Translations under genes and position numbers: made by a program
Assembly: GCA_001414485.1 (NCBI GenBank)
Contig: LLEY01000107.1
Coordinates: 124,001 to 188,000 of the forward strand
DNA: 64,000 bases
Reading direction: 5' to 3'
Source of the DNA: Calycina herbarum
Lineage: Eukaryota > Ascomycota > Leotiomycetes > Helotiales > Pezizellaceae
The notes under the pieces: model-generated
What the model was told of the DNA's origin: nothing
The model's input: only the letters and a program-made list of their open reading frames with translations
The model's database searches: none
Shown here: piece by piece, positions 24,146-35,841 of the stretch
How the letters are laid out: every line of letters begins with the position of its first letter
How positions within the stretch are numbered: the stretch's first letter is position 1

Positions 24146-24430
24146 GTGGTGGCCTCGCGATGAACGATAAAAGCGGCACTAAATATCCTGTTCTAACTAT
24201 CTAGGATAATCTAAGATAGTTTTGGAATTTTAAATTGTTCAAAGTACTTGGGATAATTTATTTGAATTGATAGAAAAACGAGCTAGGCAGGCAACTACGA
24301 ACTTGAGGTATTTACCGCCGCTCTTATTATTTATGGTGAGTGCGCATGATCGCTTTTACCCGAGATATGACTCCCACAACTTCTTCCAGCCAGCCAACAA
24401 CACAGCAACAACCCAGCAAGAGCCACCAAC

Positions 24431-25401
24431 ATGTCGGAACCCAAAATCACCCTTTATACAAGCTACGCTTGTCCATGGGCACACCGTGCGCAGATTGCTC
24501 TCGCTGAACTTAAGGTTCCTTTCGAGACTGTACACATCGATCTCACAGTTCCTCGTACAGCTGAATGTATGTTTTTCTCCTATTAATTTTCAGGCCTTCA
24601 GCATTTCTAAAGCCCAATTACTTACTCTCATTCAACAGATCTAAAAATAAACCCACGTGGTGTCGTCCCATCCTTGTCATACAATGGGGAAATCATCACC
24701 GAATCGGCCATCGTAGCCCAATTCCTCGTAGATACATTTCCAAGTCACTTGTTGAAGACTAGTACCGAGGAAGGTGGCGCCTTGCAAAGAGCAAGAATCA
24801 GTTTCTTTGTTGACACTTTCTTCACCAAAGCCTTTAGCAATTTCTTTCCTACTATCATGGCCAAGCGTGATGACAAGATTGCTGCAGGTGAGAAGTTTGT
24901 CGATGCTTTTGTAGGTAACGGAGACATTGTGCTCCCACTTCCTCGTTTTTCCTGAATTATCATTAAAGCAGCCGGAATCATTCCTGAATCCCAGAATTAT
25001 TCTGTGCCATGCCCGAATACAGTTCTTGATAAGCAATTACTGACTCCCCCATCTTCTAGGTGAAAGAAATTGAGCCTCTGCTCTCGGATACTGGTCCATT
25101 TTTCGGGGGTTCAAGCAAGCTGACCTTTGCTGAGGTGAGTTAACTTAATGAGTGGAATTGATTTTAGTCTATGTACTAATTTTCCACGATGTAGGTTCTC
25201 ACCGGTTCCTTCGTTCTTCGTATTTTGGCTTTCTCCAAGTACGAGGAACTTCTTCCGTCGACTATTCCAACTGGTCTCGAAGCTAAGGCACCAAACTTCT
25301 GGAAGTGGGCCCAGGCTATTATCAAGGAGGAGAGTGTTACCAAATTCTGGGATGAGGCATATTCTGTTAATGAAACAGTGAAAAAAGTGGCGTTGATGTA
25401 A
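24431..25401 (+). CDS. Glutathione S-transferase (omega/Ure2p-type, CPWAHR motif)
   Basis: Four exons, 24431-24566, 24639-24910, 25060-25134 and 25195-25401 (introns 72, 149 and 60 nt), give 229 residues. The thioredoxin-fold N-terminus LYTSYACPWAHRAQIAL carries the catalytic Cys14 in CPWAHR, typical of omega-like or fungal dehydroascorbate-reductase/thioltransferase GSTs. INPRGVVPSLSYNGEIITES holds the cis-proline and the E-S pair that bind glutathione. The all-alpha C-domain follows, including PFFGGSSKLTFAEVLTGSFV. The ending is plain, without a peroxisomal signal. Likely role: glutathione-dependent detoxification or redox repair. All three introns must be removed; reading through them gives several disconnected ORFs. 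Confidence 0.93.
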
Positions 25402-25443
25402 ATAGATGTGGTGGAAATATCGTCAGCTATTCACGATTCATTT

Positions 25444-26441
25444 CTATCTCTTACAAACTCCCGGGCTATAAATATACAACAGATAACAAGCGCCCGTAAC
25501 AAAAAAATCTACGCGAGTCAAAATTTCAAACGGGTATATATATAATGACTGAGAGATAGTGGCCATAAGAAGATGGCCATGCTGCCATACTGTATGATGT
25601 GTGCTGTTTTGTGTATTCGTCACCCTTGACGACGCTGTTCCAAAAATCCAAAGGCCCAACAATAAAGACCAGAAGCCGACTCCAAAAGCGACTATGGCTG
25701 CTACCAAGCTAGGTGGGATTGCCCTAGGGGCCGATTTGTTGATCGTAGCGATAAGTCCGGCGGTAAGGAGAGATGATGCTGAGGTTGGTCCAATGCTAAT
25801 ATCCAAGAATGCCAGCTTTTCATCAGATAATTTGAGAGCCGGAGTGGAAACACGCCTTTAGAAGTTCCCATAATGGTACCCGTAAAAACGGAAAATGTGA
25901 GAAACGAGCAGTAGACCAACTGATATTTCGGCAATCGCATCGTTAACGAGAAATTTCGGAGAGTAATTGGGAATCCATTTGACTATGGGGAGCTTTCCAA
26001 CAAAATATCTTCCTGCACCAGCAACGAACCCATTCCCGAAACGAGCGATGCCAGCACCGGCTCGAGATAAATTGGAACCCATGGCCAACATCATCACCAA
26101 TTTGTTAACCATAATGGCGACCAAGCAGTATACGGCGAGAGAACGATATGTAGAAGAAGCTGCTGACAAAAAAAATGAAATAAACACGGGAATGAGAGTG
26201 GGTATATCAAAAGAAATTCTCCGAGTGAGTTGAGATTCAGAACAAACGTACTACACATCTGTATTTGATCTTCCCGTCCCCATTGAGTAGGGGCCAACTC
26301 GGAGGGCCATTCGTATTGGGGAACTACTGTGTTTCAGAGAAAAGAAGCTTCAGACGTTTGGACCCATTGTTATCAGCCTCGACAATGATGTTTTTCTAAG
26401 CCTACCTTACCAAAAAAGGAGGACACGCGCCCGAGTAGCAT
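25444..26441 (-). CDS. Unidentified multi-pass membrane protein, four exons
   Basis: Joined by hand from four exons with agreeing phases: 26441-26411, 26326-26257, 26218-25880 and 25795-25444 (introns 84, 38 and 84 nt), 263 residues. The start reads MLLGRVSSFFVVPQYEWPSE. Hydrophobic segments lie at about 43-60, 64-82, 130-145, 151-163 and 171-195 (ending AFGVGFWSLLLGLWIFG), with another near the C-terminus. Unspliced, the frame is broken by TAA at 25858. The last intron removes it using GTACCA and TTAG, with CTGAT as branch site. The second intron, at 38 nt, is short and is the weakest joint. GPTSASSLLTAGLIA followed by the FWSLLLGL helix faintly recalls SLAC1/TDT transporters, but the length and N-terminus do not fit, so no function is assigned. 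Confidence 0.5.
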
Positions 26442-27312
26442 ATCTTCGCTAGAATGAATCTAGTCAGGGGCAGGAGACGTGGAACATTGTAAGAGACATG
26501 GAGAATTAAATCTGGCCTGACCAGTCAGTCTGTTAAAAGGGGACTTGGCTGATGATAGTTTCTATCTTTGCAACGTTGGGATGAGCCTCTCTCGCTCTCT
26601 CGCATTCTCCGGGCCGAATAAACAGACGGTCTGGCTGACTTGGAACTTGCGGCTTTATGCTTGTGGATGAGGCTCATTGGATATTCGTCTCTACTTGGAA
26701 GTATAACTTGAATATTGAAGGAAAATGGAGGGATGGGATCTACCCAAATTAGACACAGTGGTCCAAAAAAGACTGGAGGCAGATAGCTGAAGATATGAAA
26801 TTTAGACAGTTTATGTTCTCATCTATCTGCTTTATTCAGTCACATTGATTTTCGAATCGTGACTAATCTTGTCGTCCAGACTTGGATTGTAGTGCAGCGT
26901 TTGAGATGGAACGCTGAGCTAGTGCTCGAAATCGTCGTCCAAAGCTCGGAGGATGGTTTTTGTCCGGTGCGATAGAGTTCGCATTCCACCCTTTGTGAGC
27001 AGTCGAGATGAAGATCAAACAGTGACATTTTCCCGAGATCTTCCTCAGCCTTATGGAGGATCCTTGGCGATCCTTGGTCCGCTCCGCTTCCGCTATGTAT
27101 GACAATTGAGAGCTTTGGGAAACAACAACACAAGACAAGTTACACGACATCTCGTATAACTACCAAACAGCCGTCTCCGTCTGTATGCTGGATATCACTA
27201 TCGAGTCGAGTCGAGTCATCATGTTCCTCTGTAGATAACAGCAATGCAGTAACTACGAACGACCAACCGAAAGCGAGAGGGCACAACGACGAAGAGAAAC
27301 ATCGAGGGGATA
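26442..27312. other. Divergent intergenic region
   Basis: About 870 bp between the membrane-protein gene and the modin-like gene. A GTCGAGTCGAGTCGAGTC micro-repeat occurs near 27203. No supported gene. Confidence 0.35.
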
Positions 27313-29265
27313 ATGGGAGGAGTGGAGGCAAATCTCGCCGCGGCGGCTCTCGCAATTGCGCTGGTTGCCCTCTTTACAGCCTTCGGCCAGGTGTCTCAAC
27401 AATATCTCGCAACCGCGGACGGATACAGACGATGCCAAAAATCCGTCATGGGCGAGTATGCCCGCCATACACGATTGCGATGGCGATGGCGGGAATTCCG
27501 CTTCGAGACGCTATACACGGTCCCTAAGATCTTCATGGTGGGAAATGGTGCACCAAGTCGGATCGAGCAAGTCCTGTTGATGGGGAGTGCCTTTACAAGA
27601 AAGGAATCGCTTGTTCCCTGGGAAAGGGGGAGTGGTGCCTCAATGAATCTTTTTCATGAAACCCCTCAACAATTGGAGGCTCGTCGAACACAAAATGTAA
27701 GGAACCTCTTTTCTCAGCGTCAGAGACTTGATCATTGCTCTGTTTACATTTAGAAGAACCGAGAGGTTAGTTTCCTTATTCTTCTAACCCGTGCCAAACA
27801 ATGCCTTTTAGCACAATCAAAGAGCAATGGCTGAGGCTTTTATGTACCGTTGCAAGTGGAACTCTTATGTTATCTTTCTTCCATACCATCTCCATATAAT
27901 TCGGGACTGCTTGCTTACTCCTTATGCTACTTGTAGTGGTTGGCTAAAGGGGAGAAGCCAAAAGTCTCTTCCAGTCACGGAGAGAAAGTGTGTTGGATGT
28001 CTCTCCTAGACATGATCCACGAATCGACCTATCACGCCGTCAAAGAGCTCCAGCTCGCTGATGACGTTGTTCATGCACCACCGTACAAATTGAGAGTTCC
28101 ATGTATCGTATTCAGAGAAAAGTCATGGGATTTTGTACCGCCAGATGTGGTTCGACCGTTAGCGGAGACAACGCTGTCCGATATTTCTGTGGTAGCCCGG
28201 AGGATGGGTATGAAATGGAAGGATTTCCGTCCATCGGATGGTATTTTACGAGCAGAAGGCCATTCTCATATTATTACTTCGACTATGGTACGTAGCGTTG
28301 GGATCGTTTTGCAATATTCTTACACGGGCCAAGGACAGCGCCTGAAAAGAGCAGACGTGAACCATCAACGTGCGGTGACCGGATCGCTGTTCGTAGAGCA
28401 AGAAGAGGTTTATATTCCTTCCTCAAAATCAGATCGGTTAGGGTGTGGCGTTATTAGAACTGAGGCCATGCTTGGATTACCAGATTTCACCGTTTCTACA
28501 CAGCGTGAAATTGTCACCGCTCTTAGTTACCTTGACCGAAGTGGCATTTCTTCCGCCTCTTTGAGTAAGCTACTGAAGAAAAATCCAGAGTTTCATTTTC
28601 GTGTTGCCGACTTGGTGGCTTTCACAACACCATGCATTCGAACGAGAGGCTTGAGTCTGGTGCAAGTACCTGCTCCATCCGATAACGTCCATGGTGTGAC
28701 AACCAGTCCAAGTGGCAGACGAGCTTTCCGTATATCCCTTGAGCACTACATTAAGGCTCAACCTGAAAATATCGGACAAGCAACTCAGCACGCACTTGAG
28801 ATGTGTCAAGATTTCAGCACCAAATATATAGCCTGGGACCATGTTGAAGAAGCGGCAGCTCATTCTGTCCATTGGGTAGTAAGGAGAGACAAATTCTATC
28901 TCGACACTCTTCAAGAAACCATGGTCACTCTTACGGACGAACTCAATAACTATGAATCTCCATTCCGATACTCAGACTTATTGGCTCTCCACATAAGACT
29001 TGCTATGTTTTGTGAGGGCGGGGAGACTTCAATACTACGCAATTGGGGTACAGATTACTCCGCTGATATTAAGGGGTATTTCAAGCAATTGCCGAAAATC
29101 GTGGATGAGATGGAGAAGAAGGGTGTGAATCGACTGCTTTGCATTGATATGTGGTGTACTATGATGGTTAGAGGGATGTGTTGGGGGGCATGTCATTTTT
29201 TCGTGCCAGGGGAGAGGGTTCCAGCCCAGTACTACGGGAGCCAGCTGCCGATTTACATTGGTTGA
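27313..29265 (+). CDS. Modin-like fungal membrane-anchored protein
   Basis: Fungal-specific protein resembling the group annotated as modin; biochemical function unknown. Proposed exons 27313-27696, 27754-27765 (12 nt), 27812-27868 and 27937-29265 give 593 residues in phase. Residues 8-27 (AAAALAIALVALFTAFGQ) form a transmembrane anchor. LRWRWREFRFETLYTVPKI follows and is the most recognisable block. The large last exon begins around KVCWMSLLDMIHES and contains WDFVPPDVVRPLAETTLSDI and SHIITSTMVRSVGIVLQYS, conserved in this group. The two small middle exons are the least certain part; the last exon could begin at a different acceptor. Family recognition is from memory of the conserved blocks. 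Confidence 0.7.
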
Positions 29266-29920
29266 TTGGTTTCTTGTACTGTTGAAGATGGATATCATCT
29301 CACAATATTTAATCGGCTCACTCTTGCATCTTCCGCACACACATTTTAACCGTGTGCTCAATGGTTATCCAGGAGACTCCGAGGAGAGCAGTCGGGGATG
29401 AGCGAATTCTAATAGCTGTAATATTCTGATCTTTTAGTAAAGTATTAACCCTAGAAAAATTTGAGGGTGATGGAAGGGCCATGGTTTAGTTCAAGGTCGT
29501 TCCTTCCCTGATTGAACCTTGACCTTCAGACCTTCGACATAACCAGAGGTTGCTCCTTCTCCCTCGGACTGTCACCTCAACACCTCGTCAGGCCAAGATG
29601 AGCGGCTGGAAAGGGAAGGCACGGCCAGATCCCTCCCAAGGAGTATTGAAACCCCCCTCCCTTCCATATAGGTATGATTTCTTGCTGTCGAAAACGAATC
29701 GCGGGGGAAGGCTGGTTTCTCTCAGACGAATTGAGTACTTATTTGCTATTTTTCTCCCCTTTAATAGAATCCTTCGGCTTGTTCATGCGAGTGGTGTAAA
29801 TAGAATCTGTCCAGAAATTCAGCTGCCACGTGGGTTAGACAGAGCGGGTCGGGTCGTCTCGCCGGCAACCATTGCTGACGGGGACCTTTTTTGACATTCT
29901 TCACAAATTCACACATCGCC
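29266..29920. other. Intergenic, promoter of PLC-like gene
   Basis: About 655 bp between two plus-strand genes. A 114-codon ORF at 29550-29894 has no recognisable pattern and probably lies in the promoter or leader. Confidence 0.35.
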
Positions 29921-31093
29921 ATGCTGCTTTCTCAAGCTCTCGTCTGGGCCACATTGGCGATGCAGGGTCTCGTTTTGACCTTGCCTCTTGAATCATCTGT
30001 GGCTCAATTCGCTTTACAGAAGGTACTTGACGATGCAGCTCCCATCTTTGGCGCTTACGCCACGGGCGACAACAGCAAGACGACAAATTGGATGGAGCTG
30101 TACCCAGACTCTACACCCATCGTACATATGACTCTACCAGGAGCACATGATGCAGCGACATGGAACTACACATTGGCGACACAAAAAGCTCTAGAACATG
30201 TCACCGAACTCAACGGCATTACTTCTGCACCACCGGAGATTTACCGCTGTCAAGAAAGTCCGATCATAAGTATGCTCAATTCCGGAATCCGTGTATTCGA
30301 CCTTCGGTTTGCTTTCGATGCGACAAATGACAGTCTGGTCTTTTATCACGGCCAAGCTCTTCAATCCGAGAAAACGACTGTGGAAGATCTCTTGTTTGGA
30401 TTTTATGCATGGCTTGATGATCATCCGTCCGAGGCTCTCATTACATCTTTTCAATATGAAGGTTCCACCAAGAAATACGCCTCAAATGATGCAAATGTCC
30501 AGATGGAGATGTTCAGAACACTTACTTCGCCGGCAGCTCGAAAACGTTTTGTCCAGAAGAAAGGGGAGCTTGGAACATTAGGTGAAGCTAGGGGTAAAAT
30601 CACACTCTTCCGTCGCTTCAACTTGGACAAACTTCCTAGCTCTTATGAACAAGCCCTTCCGGGACTTCATTTCCCGCCCAGCCAATGGTCTGACAATGGC
30701 CTCGATATCGAGTTGACTTACAATGAGGACAAGAACCTCACTGCTTACATCGAAGACTATTACGAACCCGAGGCACCAGTTGGATCTTCTGCAGCAGACA
30801 ACATCGACCTGAAATACAACGCCACCGTGTCCCATCTGGAGAAAGCGGTAAATCAGTACCCGGAAAGCTTGTTTTGGACTTGGGCTAGTAGTGAGCACAA
30901 TGCCAATAACCCGCCAGATTATCCTCGAATCATGGCCTTGGGAAACGGGACGGAATTGACGCCTTTGGGTGGTGTAAACCACAGGCTGTTGCCAGTATTC
31001 AAGGCGCTACAGGGCAAGAGAATTGGAATTGTGATGCTTGATTTCTTTGACTCTCCAGGCAATCTTGTGGAGACGATGCTTGGGCTGGAGTAA
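29921..31093 (+). CDS. Secreted PLC-like phosphodiesterase (PI-PLC X domain)
   Basis: Single-exon protein of 390 residues of the PLC-like phosphodiesterase superfamily (TIM barrel, PI-PLC X type). The ATG at 29921 gives a clean signal peptide, LLSQALVWATLAMQGLVLT, with cleavage near residue 20; the frame runs ten codons further upstream without another ATG. The two catalytic histidines of the X domain are visible: His76 in TLPGAHDAATWN and His143 in FYHGQA. RVFDLRFAFD supplies the strand after the first. Several N-x-S/T sequons fit a secreted protein. No C2, PH or Y domain is present, so it is the small bacterial/fungal type, acting outside the cell on GPI or phosphatidylinositol-like substrates (inferred). 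No GPI-anchor signal. Confidence 0.88.
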   Translation: MLLSQALVWATLAMQGLVLTLPLESSVAQFALQKVLDDAAPIFGAYATGDNSKTTNWMELYPDSTPIVHMTLPGAHDAATWNYTLATQKALEHVTELNGITSAPPEIYRCQESPIISMLNSGIRVFDLRFAFDATNDSLVFYHGQALQSEKTTVEDLLFGFYAWLDDHPSEALITSFQYEGSTKKYASNDANVQMEMFRTLTSPAARKRFVQKKGELGTLGEARGKITLFRRFNLDKLPSSYEQALPGLHFPPSQWSDNGLDIELTYNEDKNLTAYIEDYYEPEAPVGSSAADNIDLKYNATVSHLEKAVNQYPESLFWTWASSEHNANNPPDYPRIMALGNGTELTPLGGVNHRLLPVFKALQGKRIGIVMLDFFDSPGNLVETMLGLE

Positions 31094-32584
31094 GATTCAT
31101 TTGCTGGAGTACTTTGGAGTAGGCTATGCTTCTATCCCTTTTTTTAAGAATGCTACTCTCTAATAGAAATATCAAAAGGCGAAGGTTTCGAAGGAGAGCG
31201 TCCTTTGTGATAATTTTCTACAGCTCTCGGACTTCCTATATATAATTTGCAGCAGGCCAGCAAAACTCCCGGAGAACGATTGAAGGACCTTTTCCCAATT
31301 TCGCGCAAACAGATTCTCGACTCGATTGGTTCTTCTCGTGTTGATATTCCAGGAGCGGCTAAAATGGAAAGGGCTGAATCAAACTATAGATCGATCTATC
31401 ATTGAAATATGGAATATCCAGAGTTAGAGAAATGTCAACAATGAACTCGGCATAAGCGAGTCGAGAAAAACCACATTGACGATACGAAAGCCAAACTTCT
31501 CTATTAACCCTTTCTTCTTTAGATGCGAAAAGTTATTCGAGGCTAATAAGGCCTATCCAAATGAGACGAAAAGGGATTCCTCACAACACGTGATGTCCCA
31601 AAGTAGTTATCCTATCCCTGAAGAGAGATTTAGATAACGGTCGTATCAAACGTACGACAACTCCTTTACAAAGCGCGTTCTGCCCTACCCTCCCCAACCT
31701 AGATAGACTTCTGCAGCCGCCTACCTGATCCGGTTCAAAAGTCCCTAGCCATTCGCCAGTCGCCATGGCACAGCGACAATCTTGCAGGAGATGGCACAAT
31801 TCGCTGTCGACACCAAAACCCCGCATCTCGCATCCCGCCCGCTTTCCTCCCCGAGCCTAGCACCACGGTGGGGTATCGTATCTCAGCGAGTGCCATTCAA
31901 GGATGGACGGGTTGATGCTGCCAGCCACCAAGCCAGAGCACCTGAGCGGCGTCCTACCGATGGGTAAGTTGGTGACGGCATCGTAGACATCGTGGGTGTC
32001 GTCGGTCGGTCGGGGCGACGTCCTTCTCTTCCTTCTTCCATTTCCTTGTCCAACAAGGCCACAATCACGAAGTAAATACACGTACACTACATTGTACATC
32101 TGCTGGGGTGACGGGGCAGTTTGTTTCCAGTTTGTTTCCAGTCTACTTCTATCCTCCTGTCTAGAAGAATCCGGGTGCGGCGTTTGGACGTCTGTGGTGG
32201 TGCTAAGTGGCCACGCCTGCCACGAGTTCTCCCAGCTTGGAACTGGCCCTGTCGGATTGCTTTTGCCTCTTTCGTGCAAGTCTTGTTGCGGTCTTTTGTG
32301 GAGTACGAGTCCCGTTGTTCACAATCACCACTGCTAATGTGGGGGTCTAGCGTCCTGGATCTCCTGATTTATAGAGGCCTGTCTTGATAAAAGGATTACC
32401 TGGGTGAAGCTCCTATATATTATATTGGCGGCGTACTGCAACTGCCTCATCATTGGGAGTAAACATCAAGGTTGCTGTCCTCTCTCCACCAAGGTTGTCC
32501 TCCGTTGCAATCCCAGGGTCCTGTCAATTGCATCCGAGTCTGAAAACTACAAACAACTACTGGGAACTGTTCAACGATCGCATC
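31094..32584. other. Long intergenic region, no supported gene
   Basis: About 1.5 kb between the PLC-like and DUF3445 genes. ORFs between 31581 and 32400 overlap on both strands and look random. TATATATTATATT near 32413 is a possible core-promoter element of the DUF3445 gene. Confidence 0.35.
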
Positions 32585-34168
32585 ATGTATCCGTTTACAG
32601 TCTCCAATCCATGGCTCCTAGGCCTCGGAGTAGCATTCCTGCTATCGACAACTGCCATACTTACGATCAACAAGCGTCAAAGATATTCAGTGCTCAATAG
32701 ATTTCGTTTCGGTCGACGTCGTGCTTCTGCTGCCTCAACGCCGCCACGTTCCATTTCGCCATCCAAGGATGACAAGACTAAAGGATCACTATCTGTCAGC
32801 TCTAGCATCGACTATGTTAATACGTTCCCGCCCTCAAGGCGGCCTGCTCTCCGTCAACTCTCAAAGACTGCGTCAACATCAAACCGGAAGATATTTAATG
32901 GCTCTGATCCTACTCCCGAGTTCATTGCCAAGAATCCTCTTCCGATGGATCGACCTTATACCATGGACAATGGCACTCCCAAATACACACCAATGGGCTT
33001 TTCTACCGACGAGATTCGGGCAATGGGTGATTTTCCCAACTACAATATCCTGACTGATGTTCCGGATCCGGCGCCGTACAAGGAATTCGACCCAGTCAAG
33101 GCGCTTGCACGACCATATCGACCCTTTAGATGGACGTATCATCAGACTATGTGTGAGTGAAGTCGGGATACCTTTATAGAGACATTCACTAATTACCGAG
33201 AAGCTTTCCACAAGATGGAGTCGGACTGGTGGTTGGAAATTGACAACACCTATATTTCAATTATCAAGAAACGTCAAGACCTTTTCAGAGACCATGGCAA
33301 CAAAGTTCTCGATTTCCTGCCTGGATCTGAACTTGTATGTAAGGAATTGATGGAGATGTGCCTACGGTTTTATTGTGCCCGGTATCCAGCCTACTTCTCA
33401 TTGTCGCCAGACAGAACCATCTTTCACAACTCTCTCCTCAAGACGGAAACAGACATCAAGAGCATGCACCCTCTCCATGTACTTCTCAACAACGTCCCTG
33501 AAGATTTTGGTATCGTCCTACGAAACGAAAAAGATGGCATGTACTACATGCGCGCCGGAGTGATTTGCAGTTCACTGGGCTGGAACGTGAGTACCAAAAT
33601 CGGCCTCAATCTCCGGGACATCCACACTCCAATTCCAGATTACAAGGAGAAGATGCAGTTTAGCATGGATCGATACTTCAGCAGAATGCCAACAAACACC
33701 CCCATCCAGCGAGGAAGTTGGGGACTTGAAATCGGTGCGCCACTCTTCATGCCACCAGGTGACCCCCATGAACTGCTTCGCGAGTCGCAAAGTAAAGATC
33801 TGGGGATTGAGGAGTGCAACTTGCGAGTTGATTGGCAAACTTTGAGGAGGATGCCTTTGAGTGGCGGGATTGTTTTCAATTTTACTGCTCTCTTCACTCC
33901 CGTTCAGGAATTCCGAGACGAGCCTTATATTCCGGCATTAGTCTTGAAGATCTTGAAGGAGGGAAAGAAGAGTCTGATGGAGTACAAGAACACCTGGCAT
34001 GTCGAACATGTCGTCGTCCCCGAACTGGAAAAGTATGCCAAGGAACAGGTAGAGAATGGATTGGTAAAGGGTGAGAAAGAAGGTGAAGAATGGGACGTTG
34101 CCACTCTGGAGGGCTATCCTTACTTTTCTGGTTGGGAGGAGAAATGGCATCGCCAGCAAGGATACTGA
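32585..34168 (+). CDS. DUF3445 family protein (heme-dependent N-demethylase-like), membrane-anchored
   Basis: Two exons, 32585-33152 and 33204-34168, with a 51-nt intron, give 510 residues. Residues 9-28 (PWLLGLGVAFLLSTTAILTI) are a transmembrane anchor, followed by a basic, Ser-rich linker to about residue 110. The DUF3445 domain begins around TPMGFSTDEIRAMGDFPNYN and continues through PYRPFRWTYHQTM, the intron, ESDWWLEIDNTY, and RAGVICSSLGWNVSTKIG. It ends with the NTWHVEHV block. Bacterial members are reported as heme-dependent oxidative N-demethylases acting on dimethylamine; fungal substrates are unknown. The anchor suggests ER or other endomembrane location, an inference. The intron acceptor is AAG. 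Confidence 0.82.
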
Positions 34169-35222
34169 AGACAGGAAAACAATGCGTGGGTCAATGATTG
34201 GCATTTGGACCAGAGATTTCATATCGGGTAGCATTTATTTTTCGCATGGCTCCATCGAGTTTGGAACATCACATGCTGCCATTTATTCGACTCCTCTCTC
34301 CTGACCTCCAATTCATATGTTTCCCTTTTTGTTATATAGTAGCGGCCTAGAAAAAGTGCAGAGTGTTCTCAAATTTATATCTTTCACCGTTATCCTTTCT
34401 TTGGACAAACGAACGTCATGATTCCAAAAATGTGCTTGAACCACACTGGGATGAAGTCTGGAAGTGTATCTCTTAAGGTTGAAGATGTGGCGCTCTGCTC
34501 GTAAATTGCTTGGTGGATTACTAGCGAGATTTCCTGTAGAGGGCAATTACGCGATATTCTGGAGATCTAAAGACTTGGCATGTTCCCCTTTTTGCAACTG
34601 GAGCTCAATCGGAAGCTATCCATTGATGTCTGTTTCGCTTGTTGGATGCCGGGATTCAGAGATATTTGCACCACTACCTAAAGTCCAACCCACTTTCCGT
34701 AGTCCACCCAAATGCTGGATGTACCTACCATTTTTCCGTAGTAGATCAACGTATAGGAAAAAGAGCCGCTCTTGCTGTCAGCTTCTGGAGCAGACGTTAC
34801 CGCTCTTTGCCGCTTAAGGAATGGATTCTCTTTGGCTCTCCAATTTGATTGGCTCGGAATTTTGCGCCGTCCAGCCTCTGAGCCAAGACCTCAAGATCCA
34901 TTCTCCTGATGGAAGATGAAGGCATTGCTATCGGATTTTGGGAAGTTGCGCTGATTTTTCGGGCATTTGGGGTTCATTAGCGGCTGCATAAGCGGGGTAC
35001 ACGACGGATGGGGTCTCCAAGAGTCCCGTTCAGTTGGGTTTAGTCGCTGGGATTCGCGTCTAGACTTCCAGTCGACTGTCCAACTTGTCGCTTTCGCCAC
35101 TCGATCATTTCCCATGAGAGGCATCTGACTCTGGTCTGAATTGCAATAGTGGTGCAATTGGGGCGGATCAGCAATGGAGGCCGGGGGTGCTGTATAGCAC
35201 GACGGGGAACAGCGATTGTGGT
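34169..35222. other. Intergenic, no supported gene
   Basis: About 1.05 kb. ORFs of 69-117 codons near 34464-34848 overlap in two frames and are not convincing. A GTCTCGTCTCGTCTCGTCC micro-repeat occurs at about 35232, already inside the next proposed gene. Confidence 0.35.
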
Positions 35223-35841
35223 ATGGATGTTGTCTCGTCTCGTCTCGTCCAAATGGTGTTCGAAGCTTACGTTAAGCCTCGCCTCGCAACCAAAGCACAA
35301 CTCCTCGTCCAGAGCAACGACTACGACGCAGATCCAGGGTCGCCCATCGACGCCGCGACCCAGAACCAACAAGGCTATACTTACGAGTACGTGACTCCCT
35401 TCTTTCCCTTTCCCATCCCCTTATCCGCATAGCTCGGGGGACTGTGGCGCAAGGGTGAAGAGTCGAACGCTGTTCGATAGCGAGCTGCAACCTTCGGACG
35501 ACGTACCGACGACGAGCAGAGAACGATGCTCCTCCATCACTGCCGCTCACGCTCACACTCACGCTCACGCTCACGACGAACCCCACGACCATCCCCCACT
35601 GATTGCGTCTCGTTGCTGCGCACCACGCGCACGATCGCCGTTGCCGTCGCCGTATCTCACAACCAACGACCATGGGCACTTGGTAGCGGTGCTGTACGCC
35701 CCTTCCAGCCCTTCGAACAAGGAAAAGGGTGAGAAGTTGAGACTGAACTCTGGGCGATTTCTCGCAGTTTTCCACTTCGCGGAGCCGGACTTGACTCCGC
35801 TGAGAAATCGTACTAAGCCACTGCTCGACCATGTCGTTTGA
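35223..35841 (+). CDS. Hypothetical protein with histidine-rich stretch
   Basis: Two proposed exons, 35223-35386 and 35433-35841, joined by a 46-nt intron (GTACGT donor, GCATAG acceptor) in phase, give 190 residues. The N-terminus LVQMVFEAYVKPRLATKAQL and the Asp-rich DYDADPGSPID look like real protein. At about residues 89-106 it carries AHAHTHAHAHDEPHDHP, encoded by a CTCACG-type micro-repeat; such runs often bind Zn, Ni or Cu. Near the C-terminus, HLVAVLYAPSSPSNKEKGEK is also ordered-looking. No family recognised. The region is markedly GC-rich compared with its neighbours, and the opposite strand also has long ORFs, so a compositional artefact remains possible. Confidence 0.42.

Noticed and set aside
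25858..25860. In-frame stop suggesting a pseudogene
   Set aside because: An 84-nt intron with donor, branch and acceptor removes the stop in correct phase, so an intact gene is the better reading.
22373..29265. HET gene, GST, membrane protein and modin-like gene as one defence or metabolite cluster
   Set aside because: No shared regulator or biosynthetic backbone, mixed orientations and ordinary spacing; adjacency alone does not support a system.
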